Assembly (NCBI GenBank): GCA_019918135.1
Contig: WBZZ01001140.1
Span: forward strand, 263,501-327,500
Origin: Paulinella micropora
Lineage: Eukaryota; Cercozoa; Imbricatea; Euglyphida; Paulinellidae
Reading direction: 5' to 3'
Length of the DNA: 64,000 nucleotides
Shown here: positions 9,990 to 20,854 of the stretch, piece after piece
Numbering within the stretch: the stretch's first letter is position 1
Layout: every line of letters starts with the position of its first letter
Position numbers and translations under genes: made by a program
The notes under the pieces: model-generated
What the model was told of the DNA's origin: nothing
Database searches by the model: none
The model's input: the letters and a program-made list of their open reading frames with translations, nothing else

Positions 9990-10660
9990 TTTGTTGTTGT
10001 TGTTGTCGTTGCTGTTGGTTTGTTCTGCCACTGCCTTGTTCGCAAGAAATGAACGACTTCTTTCAAAACAACGGCGACCGGTATTGTATTTAGGGTAGTT
10101 CGTCCGCCGGCGTGTCGAAAGAAGTCGTTCAGGATCTTGTGAACAAGGCAATGTCAGAACAAGCCGCATCCATTAAGGAAATGCTAGCAGAAGAAAGAAA
10201 GTTGAGAGAGGAGGAAAGGAAGAAAAAAGAAGCGCAAGATCGGAAGGAAAAAGAGGCGCAAGAGAAGCGACAACGGGAAGAGGAGAGAAGAAAGAGGAAG
10301 AATTCGAAGAAGGAGAAGGAGGAGGAGGAGGAGGAGGAGGAGGAAAGCTCAGAAGAAGAGAACGAGAGAGTGAAGAAGAAGAAGAAGAAGAATAACAAGA
10401 ACAAGAAAAACTATGATGATAATGATAACAACAACAACAACAGCAACAACAACAGCAACAACAACAACAACAACAACAACAAAAATAGTAAGAGCGAGAG
10501 AGAAAGCTTGCTGGAGGATCTCATCGCGCGGATGGCAGCTGGCGCTCTGTCTGCTGGTAACTCACCTTCCACCCCCCAACGCGGCACCGGTCTCACCGCT
10601 CCCAGCTCACCTAACGCATGGGAGTTTGTTTTAGCATCGCTTGCGCTGACTCGGCGCTAA
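7617..10660 (+). CDS. Multi-exon gene, unknown; acidic/coiled-coil C-terminus
   Basis: Exons inferred from GT-AG boundaries with matching phase: 7617-7675, 7736-7989, a short piece from 8122, pieces ending near 8400 and at 8528, and 10094-10660. The first two join into RKKTPAQVNRGSKRF and AREVDTDGDGKADEIQ; the DxDGDGxAD stretch resembles a calcium-binding loop. Later exons are Pro/Glu/Lys-rich (PEEEETPEPPMPK, GKPKSKKPA). The exon ending 8528 (MSLE) joins in phase to 10094 (GSSSAGVSKEVVQDL), removing a 1,565-bp intron that holds the SINE array. The last exon is a charged coiled coil (REEERKKKEA), Glu and Lys runs, a poly-Asn tract and a stop TAA at 10658-10660. Middle exons between 8133 and 8400 are unresolved, and the gene's start is unknown. 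Confidence 0.55.
8574..8604. repeat. G-run/C-run/G-run palindrome
   Basis: Ten G, then eight C, then about twelve G in an intron. The C block can pair with either G block. A strong candidate for G-quadruplex or hairpin formation, and also a place where assembly length is unreliable. Confidence 0.7.
8772..8850. repeat. (ATT)n microsatellite
   Basis: About 26 ATT units immediately before the first SINE-like unit. It has the same sequence as the tails between units, so it is probably the tail of an older or lost copy. Confidence 0.9.
8851..9151 (+). mobile_element. tRNA-derived SINE-like unit 1 with (ATT)n tail
   Basis: Starts with a tRNA-like block at 8852-8926. It contains an A-box-like TAGCCCAGTGG (8862-8872) and a B-box-like AGTTCGATTCC (8902-8912), the internal RNA polymerase III promoter, about 30 bases apart. 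It ends in CGGTGCCACCA, i.e. an acceptor-like arm plus CCA. The body follows, with a 35-base segment (TATTTTCATTGAACATACC) present twice, then a tail ending TGACAGAGAAGCAC before (ATT)n. A clean tRNA cloverleaf does not fold, so this is a tRNA-derived element rather than a tRNA gene. Confidence 0.75.
9152..9447 (+). mobile_element. tRNA-derived SINE-like unit 2
   Basis: Near-identical repeat of unit 1, starting GGACACCGTGATAGCC inside the (ATT)n tail of unit 1 and ending in its own (ATT)n. A and B boxes, CCACCA and the internal duplication are all kept. Differences from unit 1 are a few substitutions and a CTC insertion near 9356. Confidence 0.75.
9448..9773 (+). mobile_element. tRNA-derived SINE-like unit 3
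   Basis: Third copy in the same orientation, again starting directly after (ATT)n and ending in a long (ATT)n at 9716-9773. The first internal 35-base segment carries a small insertion (GGTCTATTTCTGG). Unit starts are 301 and 296 bases apart. Confidence 0.75.
9774..9988 (+). mobile_element. Second short element sharing the SINE 3' end
   Basis: Body 9774-9948 is unrelated to the SINE units in its first 140 bases, but ends CAGCAATTGGCAGGAGATACACTATT before (ATT)n. This is similar to the SINE end CAGCCATTGACAGAGAAGCACTATT. A shared 3' end plus ATT tail suggests both families are copied by the same LINE machinery. No A/B box was recognised in this one. Confidence 0.5.
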
Positions 10661-11274
10661 ATTCAAATGCACGCACCAGGTAGTTTGCATAGCTTTCACT
10701 TTTCTCCTTCATCTGAAAGATGTTTGAATTTGTTTTGTGTTTTTTTCTTTGTAGTAGTGTAGTATTAATCGTAATTTTTTGCACTGGCAGGTTTGTTATG
10801 GTCGAAAGCGGGATTAAGAACGTTTGTCGCGTGCAAGAGTTAAACAAACTTCTAATTTAGTTAGTATGATATTACGGAGTTAGATTTATTATTTTTTTTA
10901 GTAATTAAAGAAATTTTGTTGTAGAATCTATGTATTTTGCGTGGCGACATCGCACTTCTCTTCCTCCCCCGTTCCCCCCTCCCCCCCTCCCCCCCCCCGG
11001 GGGGGAATTGTAGGTAAAAGCAATGTTTATTATCATAATAAAGTAAAATGCTTAATGTAAACAAAGATAAACAAAATTAAAAGCAAATTCTGCATGTTGG
11101 GCATTGTTATCATCATAGATTCATAATAGCCGGGACTATGAAAAAGGAGAAAGATTACCGTGTCGGACCGGTTCCTGCCCACCTCTAAAGATGAAGTTAA
11201 AGTGTATTACAATTAATAAAAACATGTTTTAATATTATTTTTATATGTTCTGCAATCAGTGAATTGATTTCCTT
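10661..11274. other. No clear gene; C/G homopolymers
   Basis: Contains a possible further splice acceptor at about 10790, which could extend the upstream gene if the TAA at 10658 is not the true stop. There are C and G runs at 10966-11007 and AT-rich sequence after 11020. No independent gene is supported. Confidence 0.4.
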
Positions 11275-12334
11275 TCATTTCCACACGTTTTCAAAAAAGT
11301 CCGTATACTTCATGGAAAATTTCGGAAAAAGGGATACCCCCAAGATTGTCGAATGTTTAGTTGTACTGGATGACTGAACAGGACGGCTTTTGGGAGACAC
11401 AGGAGGAGAGATTAGAAAGTTTTCATGCGAGTCTTTCTGAGGAGGTGTGTGCAGAACCCAATCATTGTGCGTTGCTGAGCGCTGCAATCGAGAGTTTTGT
11501 GAAGGGTTGTTGTTGTTGGGCGGGGCCGGTTGAGAAGACACAGTGCTTGAGAGTCCCTGGGATAACCAGGGGAGGGGCGCAGGAGTGATACTAGTTCTGG
11601 CTGGCGTCAAAGCTGCAAACGTGACGGCATTGGGTGCGCGCCCGCAACGGTGCAGGGGGCCCAGGACAGACGGAAAGCGCGAAGGCCCGCGAGAGCGATC
11701 CAAAGATAGAATGGAGAAAGGAAATCCCAGAAAAATGCGTAGCAATGCGTACACGCACAGACAGGACAGCAGGGCTTCTCGGCTTTCTTCCGCTGACAGC
11801 GTTTGTAATTCTGTCTGTGCAAAATCATCCGCCGAGTGTCGGAAAAGGTTGTCAAGCCCCACACGCGGCGATCTGCTGCCCTGGGAGCAGGCAAAGGCCG
11901 GGAAGGTAGAGTGTCAGGAAATTGCTTTGACGCCTTACAAAGCAACGTGGTCGCAGAACCAGCACCACCCGGCCACCATCACCGCTTTCGACAAGCCACC
12001 CGGTATCGAGGCTTGTGTCTTTCCCAGCGTCACTTTAGGCAACTGGATTTCAATCAATTCTTTCAGCATTTTTATAGTTTCTGCACGCGCATGGAGTATA
12101 GGAGATGTTTACCCAGTTAACAAATTCTTTGTGTCTGTAGCTGTTAACAGAATCCAACTGCAACTGCTCACCGACAAAGGTGCACAAATTTTGTAAGTCT
12201 GGTTCTGTTAGTTTGACCTTGATTTGAACCGAAAGCGGGAAATCAAACGACGCAGCTAGTGGGTAGGGGTACTGGTGGGCCCACAGCGTCGACCGACGCT
12301 GGCCAGACAAGCTTTTGGCATCGCCTAATTGCAT
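11275..12334 (-). CDS. Possible multi-exon minus-strand gene, unknown
   Basis: Two protein-like stretches on the minus strand. An N-terminal part from the ATG at 12334 (MQLGDAKSLSGQRRS to HKEFVNWVNISYT, to about 12050) and a Ser/Pro/Asn-rich part (about 11590-11275, ending MKYTDFFENVWK). Between them a third frame encodes LKELIEIQLPKVTLGK. No domain is recognised. Splice sites that would join the pieces were not established, so this may be one gene, two genes or chance frames. Confidence 0.3.
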
Positions 12335-12540
12335 TTCTGTTGTAGATACTGTTTGCTCTTGCTACAACAACCACAACAACAACAACAAAAAGAATTGGCA
12401 CTTATTCTTTCTTTGTGGGCCCGGCCCCCCGCCCCCCCCCCCCCCCCAAGCTCCCCCTAACAACCGATTAAAAAATAGTGTCGAACGAGTTGGGGGAGGG
12501 GAGGGGAGAGGGGAGAGGGAGGGGAGGAGGAGGAGAGGTT

Positions 12541-14009
12541 TTAGACGGCGGGGAACTGTTCCTTTCCGTCTCGGTGTGCGGGTGGGCCGCTCTCCGCGAA
12601 AGTGCGTGCAGAACCGTCGCCCCTCTTTTTGCGATTGTAGATGAGCCAGGCCAGCAACAAAAAGCCCAGGCACGGCAGAAGGACGACAGATAGACAAGGG
12701 CAGCCACGCGCTGGCGGGGCCGTGCCGCTCGCGAACAGAGCGGCTCCTGCCGGCACCGCTGTATCTACCGGCAGTTCCAAGCTGAACTCGACGGTCTCGA
12801 GCCGCAACCGACGTCCGGCCCGGACCGCGTACATGTCCGCGCGGGGGTGCTGCGACAGCGTAGTCGTCGTCAGCCCGCAGAGCCAGCTACATTTCCCAAC
12901 TTCACGGCATTCCCCTTCGGCGCTCTGCCACTCGAGCCCCAAATTGACAATGGTGGAGCCCGCAGGCTAAATTCGAGCGAAATTCGTGGCGCTGAGGAGG
13001 CGAGCCGCCGACGTGCACCTCCGGGCAAGAATAGCAACCTGACGACCTTGGCGTCGGTAGCGTTGCAAGCCAGCTGTGTTGTCAGGTCAGTGCAGTTTTG
13101 TTGCGAGACGTTGCCAGCCGCTAGTAGCAACCGGTTCTGTAACTCCAGTTTGAATTCTAGCGGCAGGCGTGCGGTCTGATTCGGGGACAACCCTAGCCAC
13201 GAGAGCGTGCGTGTGCGCTGCAGCCACAGCTGGCCCCCCAAGTACTGCCGTCCGTCCTGGAGGCGCGTGAGTTGGCAAAGCGACTCGTACAAAAAGTCGA
13301 GCCCGAGCAGCGATGCTGACAGGGAGCCGTTGGAAGACAAGGCCGAGGGAAAGGGGCCCGCCGGTAAGATCCCGCCTGTGCGGCAGTGGTCCTCTAAGTA
13401 CAGGAGTTGCAGTTCCTCGTAAATCAGGTCCGTGGGCTCCCGCTGCAAGAGGTCGTTGGCGGCGACCACTACGCACAGGACAGGCTCGAGCTCGCCGTCC
13501 GGGGACAGAGCCAGCCCGAGCCCGGACAGATCGTGCCTGATCACCGGGCCGAATGGCATCCGGACCGAGGCAGTTGCGGAGGAGCTGGGAGTTACGGAGC
13601 GGGTAGCCGAGGCCGAGGTAGTTGCGGAGGAGCTGGGGGTTACGGAAAGGGTGTTTGAGCTCGAGGTAGTTGCGGAGGAGCTGGGGGTCGCGGAAAGGGT
13701 GTTTGAGCTCGAGGTAGTTGCGGAGGAGCTGGGGGTTACGGAAAGGGTGTTTGAGCTCGAGGTAGTTGCGGAGGAGCTGGGGGTCGCGGAAAGGGTGTTT
13801 GAGCTCGAGGTAGTTGCGGAGGAGCTGGGGGTCGCGGAAAGGGTGTTTGAGCTCGAGGTAGTTGCGGAGGAGCTGGGGGTCGCGGAAAGGATGGCCGAGG
13901 CCGAGGCAGTTACCGAGGGGGAGTCGGTCGCGGGCCTGCCGGGCGACCCGCTTATAAAATTAGGCAGAGTAATACCTGGCGGGTGTGTACTAGCTTGGTT
14001 CTCTGTCAT
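12541..14009 (-). CDS. Ser/Thr-repeat single-pass membrane protein, unknown
   Basis: From 14009 a Ser/Thr-rich N-terminal region is dominated by 16-aa repeats (SATPSSSATTSSSNTL), a mucin-like stalk. It is followed by a folded region with N-glycosylation sequons (NQT, NVS, NCT, NAT). Near 12960 the frame changes by one, and the continuation (NLGLEWQSAEGECREVGKC) leads to a transmembrane segment VVLLPCLGFLLLAWLIY, then a basic stop-transfer NRKKR and a short cytoplasmic tail ending at 12541. The order fits a type I surface protein. An upstream exon with a signal peptide is expected but not found; the frame is open upstream of 14009. Confidence 0.5.
13563..13903. repeat. 48-bp coding tandem repeats
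   Basis: About seven units of 48 bp, nearly identical (GAGGTAGTTGCGGAGGAGCT recurs exactly). They encode 16-aa Ser/Thr repeats on the minus strand. Two sub-types differ at one position (GTTACG versus GTCGCG) and are interspersed, as expected from unequal exchange. Confidence 0.85.
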
Positions 14010-14840
14010 GTAATTGCTGCTGTCCTCATCTAAATTCGTACCTTGGTTTTGATTCGTCTGTGTGATTGCGCTCGCTGCGCTAATTTCCAGGACTAGAAAA
14101 TGATCGCACTCCCCAGGGAACTAGACGCCTGAGAAATTCTCCTAACCAAAAATGTGTTTTCCTGGCGTACGATCCAGTCGGTCGGTCGGTCGATTTTTTT
14201 TTATTTATTATTTCTCTCTTTTCTTTTTTTTATTACAATTTGTTCTTGTCTTGCTGGCCACCGCCCCCCTATCTTTACTGTGGCAGCCACAATCCACGCC
14301 CAATTTCCCCTTCCCACACCCTTTCCCCCCCTCCTCTCTCTCTCTCTCTCTCTGCACCTGTGTCCAGTTCTCATGTGTGTAGCCGCCCCGAAATTTAAAT
14401 GTCTCCTTTCTCCAGCCTTAAAAAAGCTTGACCCGTCTCCGCTCCTTCCCGCCCCCTCCCCCACCCACTCTTGTCGCCTGTACCAAAGGTTGTTCTGGAA
14501 CAGCAAGAAACAAAAAATGGCAAAAGCTTGGGCAAGGGGGAGGGGGGGGGGGGGGAAGAGGGGCAGGGGGGGGGGAGGAACAACGAAATGGTTTCTTCTT
14601 TCCTTACTTGTCAATAGCCCTTCTTTTTTTTGTAAGAGAGGGGATTTGAGCAACAACGTGTAGAAAGACAAAAAAAAAAGGCTTAACAGCGATTTTTGCT
14701 TGCCGTCCGCGGGCTTGCTTGTTTTTTGCATCTTAAGAAAGCGTTTTTTCTCCTCCGACGTTTCCCTCCTTCTGAACCCTGCCACTAAAAGCCCCCCCCA
14801 AAAAAAGCAGACCACGAGAACATCGACGTACTTCTTTGTC
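14010..14840. other. No gene assigned; TC-rich and G-run intergenic DNA
   Basis: Contains a (TC)n at 14333-14352, G runs at 14536-14577 and T/A runs. Frames on both strands are low complexity. The first 100 bases may include a 5' exon of the neighbouring minus-strand membrane protein. Confidence 0.45.
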
Positions 14841-15612
14841 ATGGAGATCCCAGCGCATTGGGTGCACGAAGCTCGTTGGTTGACAGCAGACGAAACAAAA
14901 CGTAATCCCTTCTGCCAGGTTTGCGCAAGCGGCAAATTTGCGGTGGGGATGTTGACGCACGCCCCGGACCGAATACAGCTCTGGCAGCCGGTTGCCGCGT
15001 GTGGCGTTTGTATAGTCCAGCCTCTAGGCTGGCCAACCAAAGAAGACTGTGACCTCGCAGGCGATGCGAGGGGTACATTAGGACACACTGTCTTTGCCGT
15101 AGCCGTTGATAACAAGCATGAAAACTTTGGCGCGTTTACTACGATCCCTCTCTCGCAGAACGAGCGCCATCGTGGGATGTTCTTTGATGGCGAAGTTTCA
15201 TACCCATCCTAGAGGCCGCGATACCCCTGTACACGAACGGCGATCGCCCCGCGACCCGCCCATGTATGCTGGGGTTGCTGCTGAAACGCCTACATCACAC
15301 TGGATCCCCTGGGACATGGTCTGGAGAATCGACGGACGCGAACTATTGGAACGATACAAGGCACTGCAAGCAGAAATACTCGGAGAGGTCTTGGCAGAAC
15401 ATGATAATTCTTGGTCAAATTTTAATGCTAGGGCCAGCAAGTCTATAGTCTTCCATCTGCCCCGTTATATGCGCTACAAAGGATCGGCCCAGCTGGTTAA
15501 CGCCGAGAAACTTTTGCTCGCGTGCTCTTGCGGGCCGGGTAGTTTCTGGCCCCCTGCTTAGAAAAGAAATTGGTCGATATTCTATAGAGAAACCTTTGAC
15601 ATCGTACCGCCC
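14841..15612 (+). CDS. 5' part of a gene split by the 8.3-kb transposon
   Basis: From the ATG at 14841 (MEIPAHWVHEARWLTADE) with four Cys in CQVC and ACGVC, the frame runs to a TAG at 15210. A protein-like continuation one frame over (ERRSPRDPPMYAGV to NAEKLLLACSCGPG) runs to about 15540. A third frame (EIGRYSIEKPLTSYRP) runs into the transposon's target site. Removing the transposon joins that last frame to PYLQCGRGRGDIFISGDQLF and WDYG on the far side. The family is unrecognised; the Asp-Tyr-Gly ending after an Ile-x-x-Gly-x-x-Leu is reminiscent of a SET domain C-terminus, weakly. Confidence 0.4.
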
Positions 15613-15616
15613 TTAT
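15613..15616. repeat. TTAT target site duplication, left copy
   Basis: TTAT directly precedes the left terminal inverted repeat; the same four bases directly follow the right one at 23883-23886. Confidence 0.75.
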
Positions 15617-16157
15617 AACAAACATTACGACGAAACCTAATATACGGATTTCACGAAATTTTTCCTGATGATTTTCAGAATATCTGAAATACTTGCAGAA
15701 ATGATTCCAAAAGCTATATTATTTATTTATTATGAGCAGGGATGAAAAAACAACGCTTGGACATACTCTAACACACTCATTTCAAGTTCATCGGCAGCGA
15801 AATATATGCTACTAGGAGTGTGAAGTATTTTCATTAAATTTACTGATTTTGCAAGTGGTCACTTTCTATTAATACTACATGGTTTTTATGATTTTATGTG
15901 TTCTAATCATTAAAATTAATTAATTCAACAATTTAGAAAAGATTTGAAGTGAAAATATTCAAATTTGAATTCAAAAATTCAAATTTTGTATGTATTTACA
16001 GTGTTTTCACCACTTAAATTTTCTCAAGTCAGAAAAATGTGATCAAGACATCCCCTGACAGGGTTTTTGAGCGAGATCTTTGATTTAGATGATAATTCAA
16101 CTGAACATAATGTTATTTCCGACCGGCGCAATCGAAAACATATTCAGAACTTGACTT
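15617..16157. repeat. Left terminal inverted repeat
   Basis: 541 bases that match the reverse complement of 23346-23882 with scattered substitutions and small indels. The match stops after CAGAACTTGACTT. The repeat contains an internal A/T palindrome around 15960-15990 (CAAATTTGAATTC / AAAATTCAAATTTTG). Confidence 0.9.
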
Positions 16158-16496
16158 CAAAACTTAATTTTTTATGGAAATATCTTTCATTTCACCTAAG
16201 TCATGAAGCTAACAGAAAATGTTGGAAAACCAACATTAATCATAGATTTTGCAGTGAATAGTTAGTATTAATCACAGAATTTATATTATTAATGTTTTCA
16301 TTAAAATAGATTAAATGAGCTTAAGGAAAAAAATACTTTAATATTTTTCCTGACTCGTTACACTTCACTCACCCGGAAACGTTGAGAGTTCATCAGCCAA
16401 TTCAGATTTTATGTAGAAAAAACTTGCAGACAAGCTCACACAAGTATCTGCACTAAATAAAAGCAAAAAAAACTAGTTTGACTGCTCTTCGTTGCT
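16158..16496. other. Transposon subterminal region, no gene
   Basis: AT-rich sequence between the left inverted repeat and the 3' end of the transposase gene. Nothing further recognised. Confidence 0.6.
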
Positions 16497-19400
16497 CTAG
16501 TTTGACTCAGCTGACTCTGAGTATTCTGCAAGTCCACCAGGCAGCCGCACGTTTACCGCGGCTTCAGACTCAGTGTCTGACTGAGCGTAATGCTGCTGCA
16601 AGGCAACCCGCGCTTGGCTTTTTGAGCGTCGCGACAGCAAGATCTGTTCATTCTGATCAAGCTTAGACTCTTCTTGCTGTTCGTCAAACATTTCATCCAC
16701 TTCTTCAACCATCCGTCGAAATGTCGTCTCGGCCGCGATTGAATTCGAACTCGTTGTTGCTTGCGAGGAGGCGCAACAAGGGGCTGATCAGAATCGCTGG
16801 ATTCGTCTGGCAGAGCTGGCGCAGCTAGGCTCTCACTTGCGCGGGCACGGCCACCACGACCGCCACGACCGCCACGGGCACGGCCACCACGACCGCCACG
16901 GGCACGGCCACCTTGAGGTGGATTGGGAACAGCAGCTCCGCCAGCAGGTACTAGGTTGCAGGAACACGCGCCAAAGTGAGCGCACACAGCATTTACCAAA
17001 GCCTGCTTGTTGCCTTGAGCACCCTGTCCGTGTAGACGCAGCCACGCCTTCAACGCAGGCACTGTACACTTCTTGGTCAGTTGCGCAGCGTCGCAAGGCA
17101 ATGCCTCAGCCACACTCTCATGAAGCGGCCTCTGCGGTGCAGGGTTTTTGAAGTCCTGCGCTCGACGCTCCTGATCGTTAAGCCTGCGTGCCCCATACCA
17201 GCGTGGATGTCTGGGCATGTGGCGGTCATTGGTGAAAAAACAAGTTGGGAAGGACTTGCGCTCGTCTTCCGACAGGCAGATCGTATCATCCACAGCTTTC
17301 TGTCTATCCTCAGGCAGCGCCCACGGGTAGTCAGGTATGTCGTCGAGCACGCACACATGCGCCTTCCACTCCACGCCTTTCTTGTCCACGCACTTGAAAT
17401 GCCCAGGCCTGCCAGGCAGGCCGCCTTCACCTTCTGCGCCGTCCCAGTGGACTTGGTCAAGGCAATGCAGGTTGTCCAAGATTGCGTTGATGGACTCACT
17501 CTCTTCGGCGGAACAAAACCTGGAGGCCAATAATCTAGTATCCCTTTTGATCTGCTCAGTTGCCCAATCCACTAACGGCAGCTTCTCGGGCTTCAGTGCC
17601 TCTGCAGTCGTCAACAAAAGGAAATAGTCAAAAGGGTAACTAGATTCAAATTTTTACCAGGGGCACCGACGTAAGGTAGCAAAGGACGACCATCCGGGTC
17701 ATCTTCTTCTCCATGCCACTTCTGCTGGCTGTCGCCCCAAGTCTTGACACGCACCGCCGGAAGGCGGAAGGTAGTCGGCTCGGGGACGGAATATTGCCAC
17801 GCTAAGGGCTGCGAGGCCACCCGCAAATTCCAATTGGGGTTTATGGACGGAGTAAAGTATCTCTTCCAATCATAACTCGAGGCAAGGAGCAGGATTACGT
17901 ACTTCTCTTTGCACTTGTGAAACCCGCGGAGAAGATTGAATAGACCCTGCGTCAGCGAGGTGACGTACAGTGTGGTCTTCCAGCCGCAGTAGCGCAAGGT
18001 AAAAAACTCCTGGTCTTGCTTGTTATGCGTATGGGAGCGGACCATTCGGTGCGTTTTGATCTTGACTTTCCATCCCATAGCGACCGAGTGCGAAAAAAAA
18101 GCGAGTGCCGTAGCGGTGGTGTTCTCCGACCCATCGTCCCAGTCGATATACAATGTTCCCGCCGGCTTAGTGTCTGGGTGGAAGAGCTCCCAACGCAAAA
18201 GATGGTACTTGCTGCACACACACAAAAAACACAAACCACTATGAGATTTGCGTACAAAGACAAGTACCCCTAGCACAATTGGGGATGTTGAAAGGTTTGG
18301 TCATATCTATCGTCCACGCTGTACTCCTAGCTTTTGTCACAGCTGCGTCATGAGCACGCTGCAAGGATTCCTCTCTGCACTTGCGATGCACCTTGTGGTC
18401 TTGGTGGTTATCCAGCCGCCAGAGCTTCGCCGCAGCGTCTGTCTGGAAGCCATCTTCATGCCTCCTCGCCAGGTCCCCGCAAATCTCGCACTTGGAAAAG
18501 TCTCCTTTGCGGATCGGCTTCACAAACTTGAAGTTCTCGCGCCACACCTTGCGTATGATCTGGTCGCCGGGGGGATTATCACTCTTGCAGCGCTGCCCAA
18601 CCAGAAGGGTGTTGCACGCCCAGGCCCAATTCATGCTCACGTACTTCTGCACTTCCGGAAAGTTCTCCACGTCTTGGAGGTGCCACAGTCCGTCTGCTGT
18701 GGTCTCGCACTCCTCCACAAACTCACGCATCAACAATGTCGACACCAAGTCCGACACGTCGGACTGCGGTGTGTACGCCCGCTCGTAATACTTCGCGGAG
18801 TGACGCAAAAGCTTCTTTTGCCAAGAGTGACAGCGCCGACGCCGTAAATACGTTGCCACATGACCCGGCACACGGGCGTACCACGATGCCTGCAGCAAGG
18901 GACCATGCATTACAATAAGTCCACAGGGGTGGGAAAAAACAGGGAGAACTGTGTTACCTGTACTGAAGATCCGCATTGCTTAAGGTCATGGCCTGAAGCT
19001 GTCCACATACCCAGGCGGTCAAATCCCTGAAAGACTGCGAACAAGAATCGGCCCGCCCTAGAATAGCGTGCCAGGGACTGACCCACAGGTGGCACTTATA
19101 CTTGGAATAGCAAGGTGCGCCTATTTCGTGCGTCAGGTCGGCGTATGACATTCCAAGCCATTTCTTCAATGCTGTCGGTCTGACTGTAGGGGTGGGCACG
19201 GCCTTTCTCTTGACGTGCTTGTAGGCCCTGTCAGTCTTACGTGGTCGAACCAACGGGGTGGCCTCCATGCCAAGGCACAGATACAGCGGCTTCGGTGAGG
19301 TTCGGAAGTCAGCGTTATTAGCTTCCTGCCCAGCCGTAACAGCCCTTCCCCAATCCGTTGCCTGGAAACAAGAAGAATGTCATCCCGAAGTTGGTTCTCA

Positions 19401-19558
19401 GTCACTGACACCCATTCTGACCCATACATGGAGTCGAAGCCGCCTCCCACCCCGTCTGTCCCATACATGTCGGCAAACGGAGTGGGCGTGACAGTATCAG
19501 ACATGCCGCCTGTCTGAACTGAGGTCGTAGAGAAATACTGAGGAGTAACGCCGTACAT
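16497..19558 (-). CDS. DDE-type transposase with C-terminal SAP and RGG regions
   Basis: Read 5'-3' on the minus strand. An N-terminal region (19558 to about 18960) is followed by a zinc-like CEICGD...HQDHKVHRKC cluster, then AWTIDMTKPFNIPN (first acidic residue), then IDWDDGSENTT (second), then HRMVRSHTHNKQDQEFF. This is the Asp / Asp-x-x-x-Glu-Asn / His-Thr-His-x-x-x-Asp order of DUF7869-like transposases. A 56-nt intron at 17657-17602 (GTAAAAA...CTGCAG) joins GAP to EALKPEKLPL in phase. Downstream lie a SAP DNA-binding motif (VPALKAWLRLHGQGAQGNKQ), RGG repeats at about 16835-16920 and an acidic tail ending in TAG at 16497. One-base frame changes near 18240-18280, 18950 and 16720 are not explained by clean introns, so this copy may be inactive. 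Confidence 0.6.
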
Positions 19559-19609
19559 CTCCTCAAAGGCGGAGGCAAATGGAACTCTAAGTTGTATGCC
19601 AATAATTTT

Positions 19610-20185
19610 TTTTAAAGAAAGAAATAAGAAAGAAATAAGAGAGAAATAAGAAAGAAATAAGAAAGAAATAAGAAAGAAATAAGAAAGAAATAAGAAAGAA
19701 ATAAGAAAGAAATAAGAAAGAAATAAGAAAGAAATAAGAAAGAAATAAGAAAGAAATCAGAAAGAAATCAGAAAGAAATCAGAAAGAAATAAGAAAGAAA
19801 TAAGAAAGAAATAAGAAAGAAATAAGAAAGAAATAAGAAAGAAGAGGAAGAGAGAGAGAGAAAAAGAAAGAAGAGAAAGAGAGCAAGAGAACGGGGGGGG
19901 GGGGGTGTTGTAGGTATGAGAGAGAAAGAAAAAGAGAGAAAGAAAGAAAGAAAGAGAGAGAGGAAGAGAGAGAGAGAGAGAGAAAGAGAGAAAGAGAAGA
20001 GAAAGAGAGAGCAAGAGAACGGGGGGGGGGGGTGTAGGTATGAGAGAGAGAGAGAGAGAAACAAAAAGAGAGAAAGAAAGAAAGAGAGAGAGAGGAAGAG
20101 AGAGAGAGAGACACACGCAGAGAGAGAAAGAAAAAAAGAGAAGAGAAAGAGAGAGCAAGAGAACGGAAGGGGGGGGGGGGTTTGG
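19610..20185. repeat. AAGAAAGAAATAAG / GA-rich purine array
   Basis: The first half is an exact-looking AGAAAGAAATA tandem repeat (unit 11 bases); the second half is degenerate (GA)n with three long G runs (near 19893, 20019 and 20168). All open frames through it are low-complexity Phe/Leu/Ser or Arg/Glu products. It separates the two gene blocks of the transposon. Confidence 0.9.
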
Positions 20186-20854
20186 TATGAACCCGCTATT
20201 GTCACGTTGATCATGTCCACCTTGCTTGCTTTTCGAAGATTTACCGAACAAAGCATCCGAGGAGGGGGCCGACCTAGGCCCTGTCGTTTCAGTTCACAAT
20301 TTAAGTCACTATCTCGGGCAAGCAAGCACGCAACTCGTGGCAAAAAATGAACACCGACCTTTACTCCATTCCTGTGCCGGAGATTGGTTTGCATTAGCCC
20401 CAAAAAAACAGCCTAAACATATCAGCACAGTTGGCACAGTACTGCACTAGCATTGCACAAGCAAATGGAGTGCATTCGCAGTAAGGGACTCAGTACCAAA
20501 AACAACGCTAAGCAGTCCATAAAGGCAGGCTGCCTAAAAAATAAAAGGCATCACAACGAGCTTCAAGTAGCGGAAAAGTAAAAGCGTTTTATAAGACCTC
20601 CCAGTTGAACTGTGGTTTCAGATTTGAAAAACAGCGCTATCTTGCAGTACTGGGCTTGACAACTTAGGTGTCTCGGGGCGCCATTTTCGAAAAAACCGAA
20701 GGCAATTTCGGCACTAGTGGGGATTTGCAAAGTTTAGGACAGGTTTTTGGGGCAGTTTTTGGGGAACTGAAAAGTTCCGGCTGGTGAGCGTTGGTCAATT
20801 CGAAAAAAGGGTTGCTCGGCAAAAGGGTTGCTCAGAAAGGCGTTTATTTTCAAC
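20186..20854. other. No gene seen; probable promoter region of transposon cargo
   Basis: Unique sequence upstream of the plus-strand cargo gene. Short frames only. GTTGCTCGGCAAAAGGGTTGCTCAG is a small direct repeat just before the start codon. Confidence 0.4.

Noticed and set aside
19757..20350. Ser/Leu/Phe-rich or Arg/Glu-rich proteins over the purine array
   Set aside because: Simple-sequence translation; no non-repeat protein sequence on either end continues the frame.
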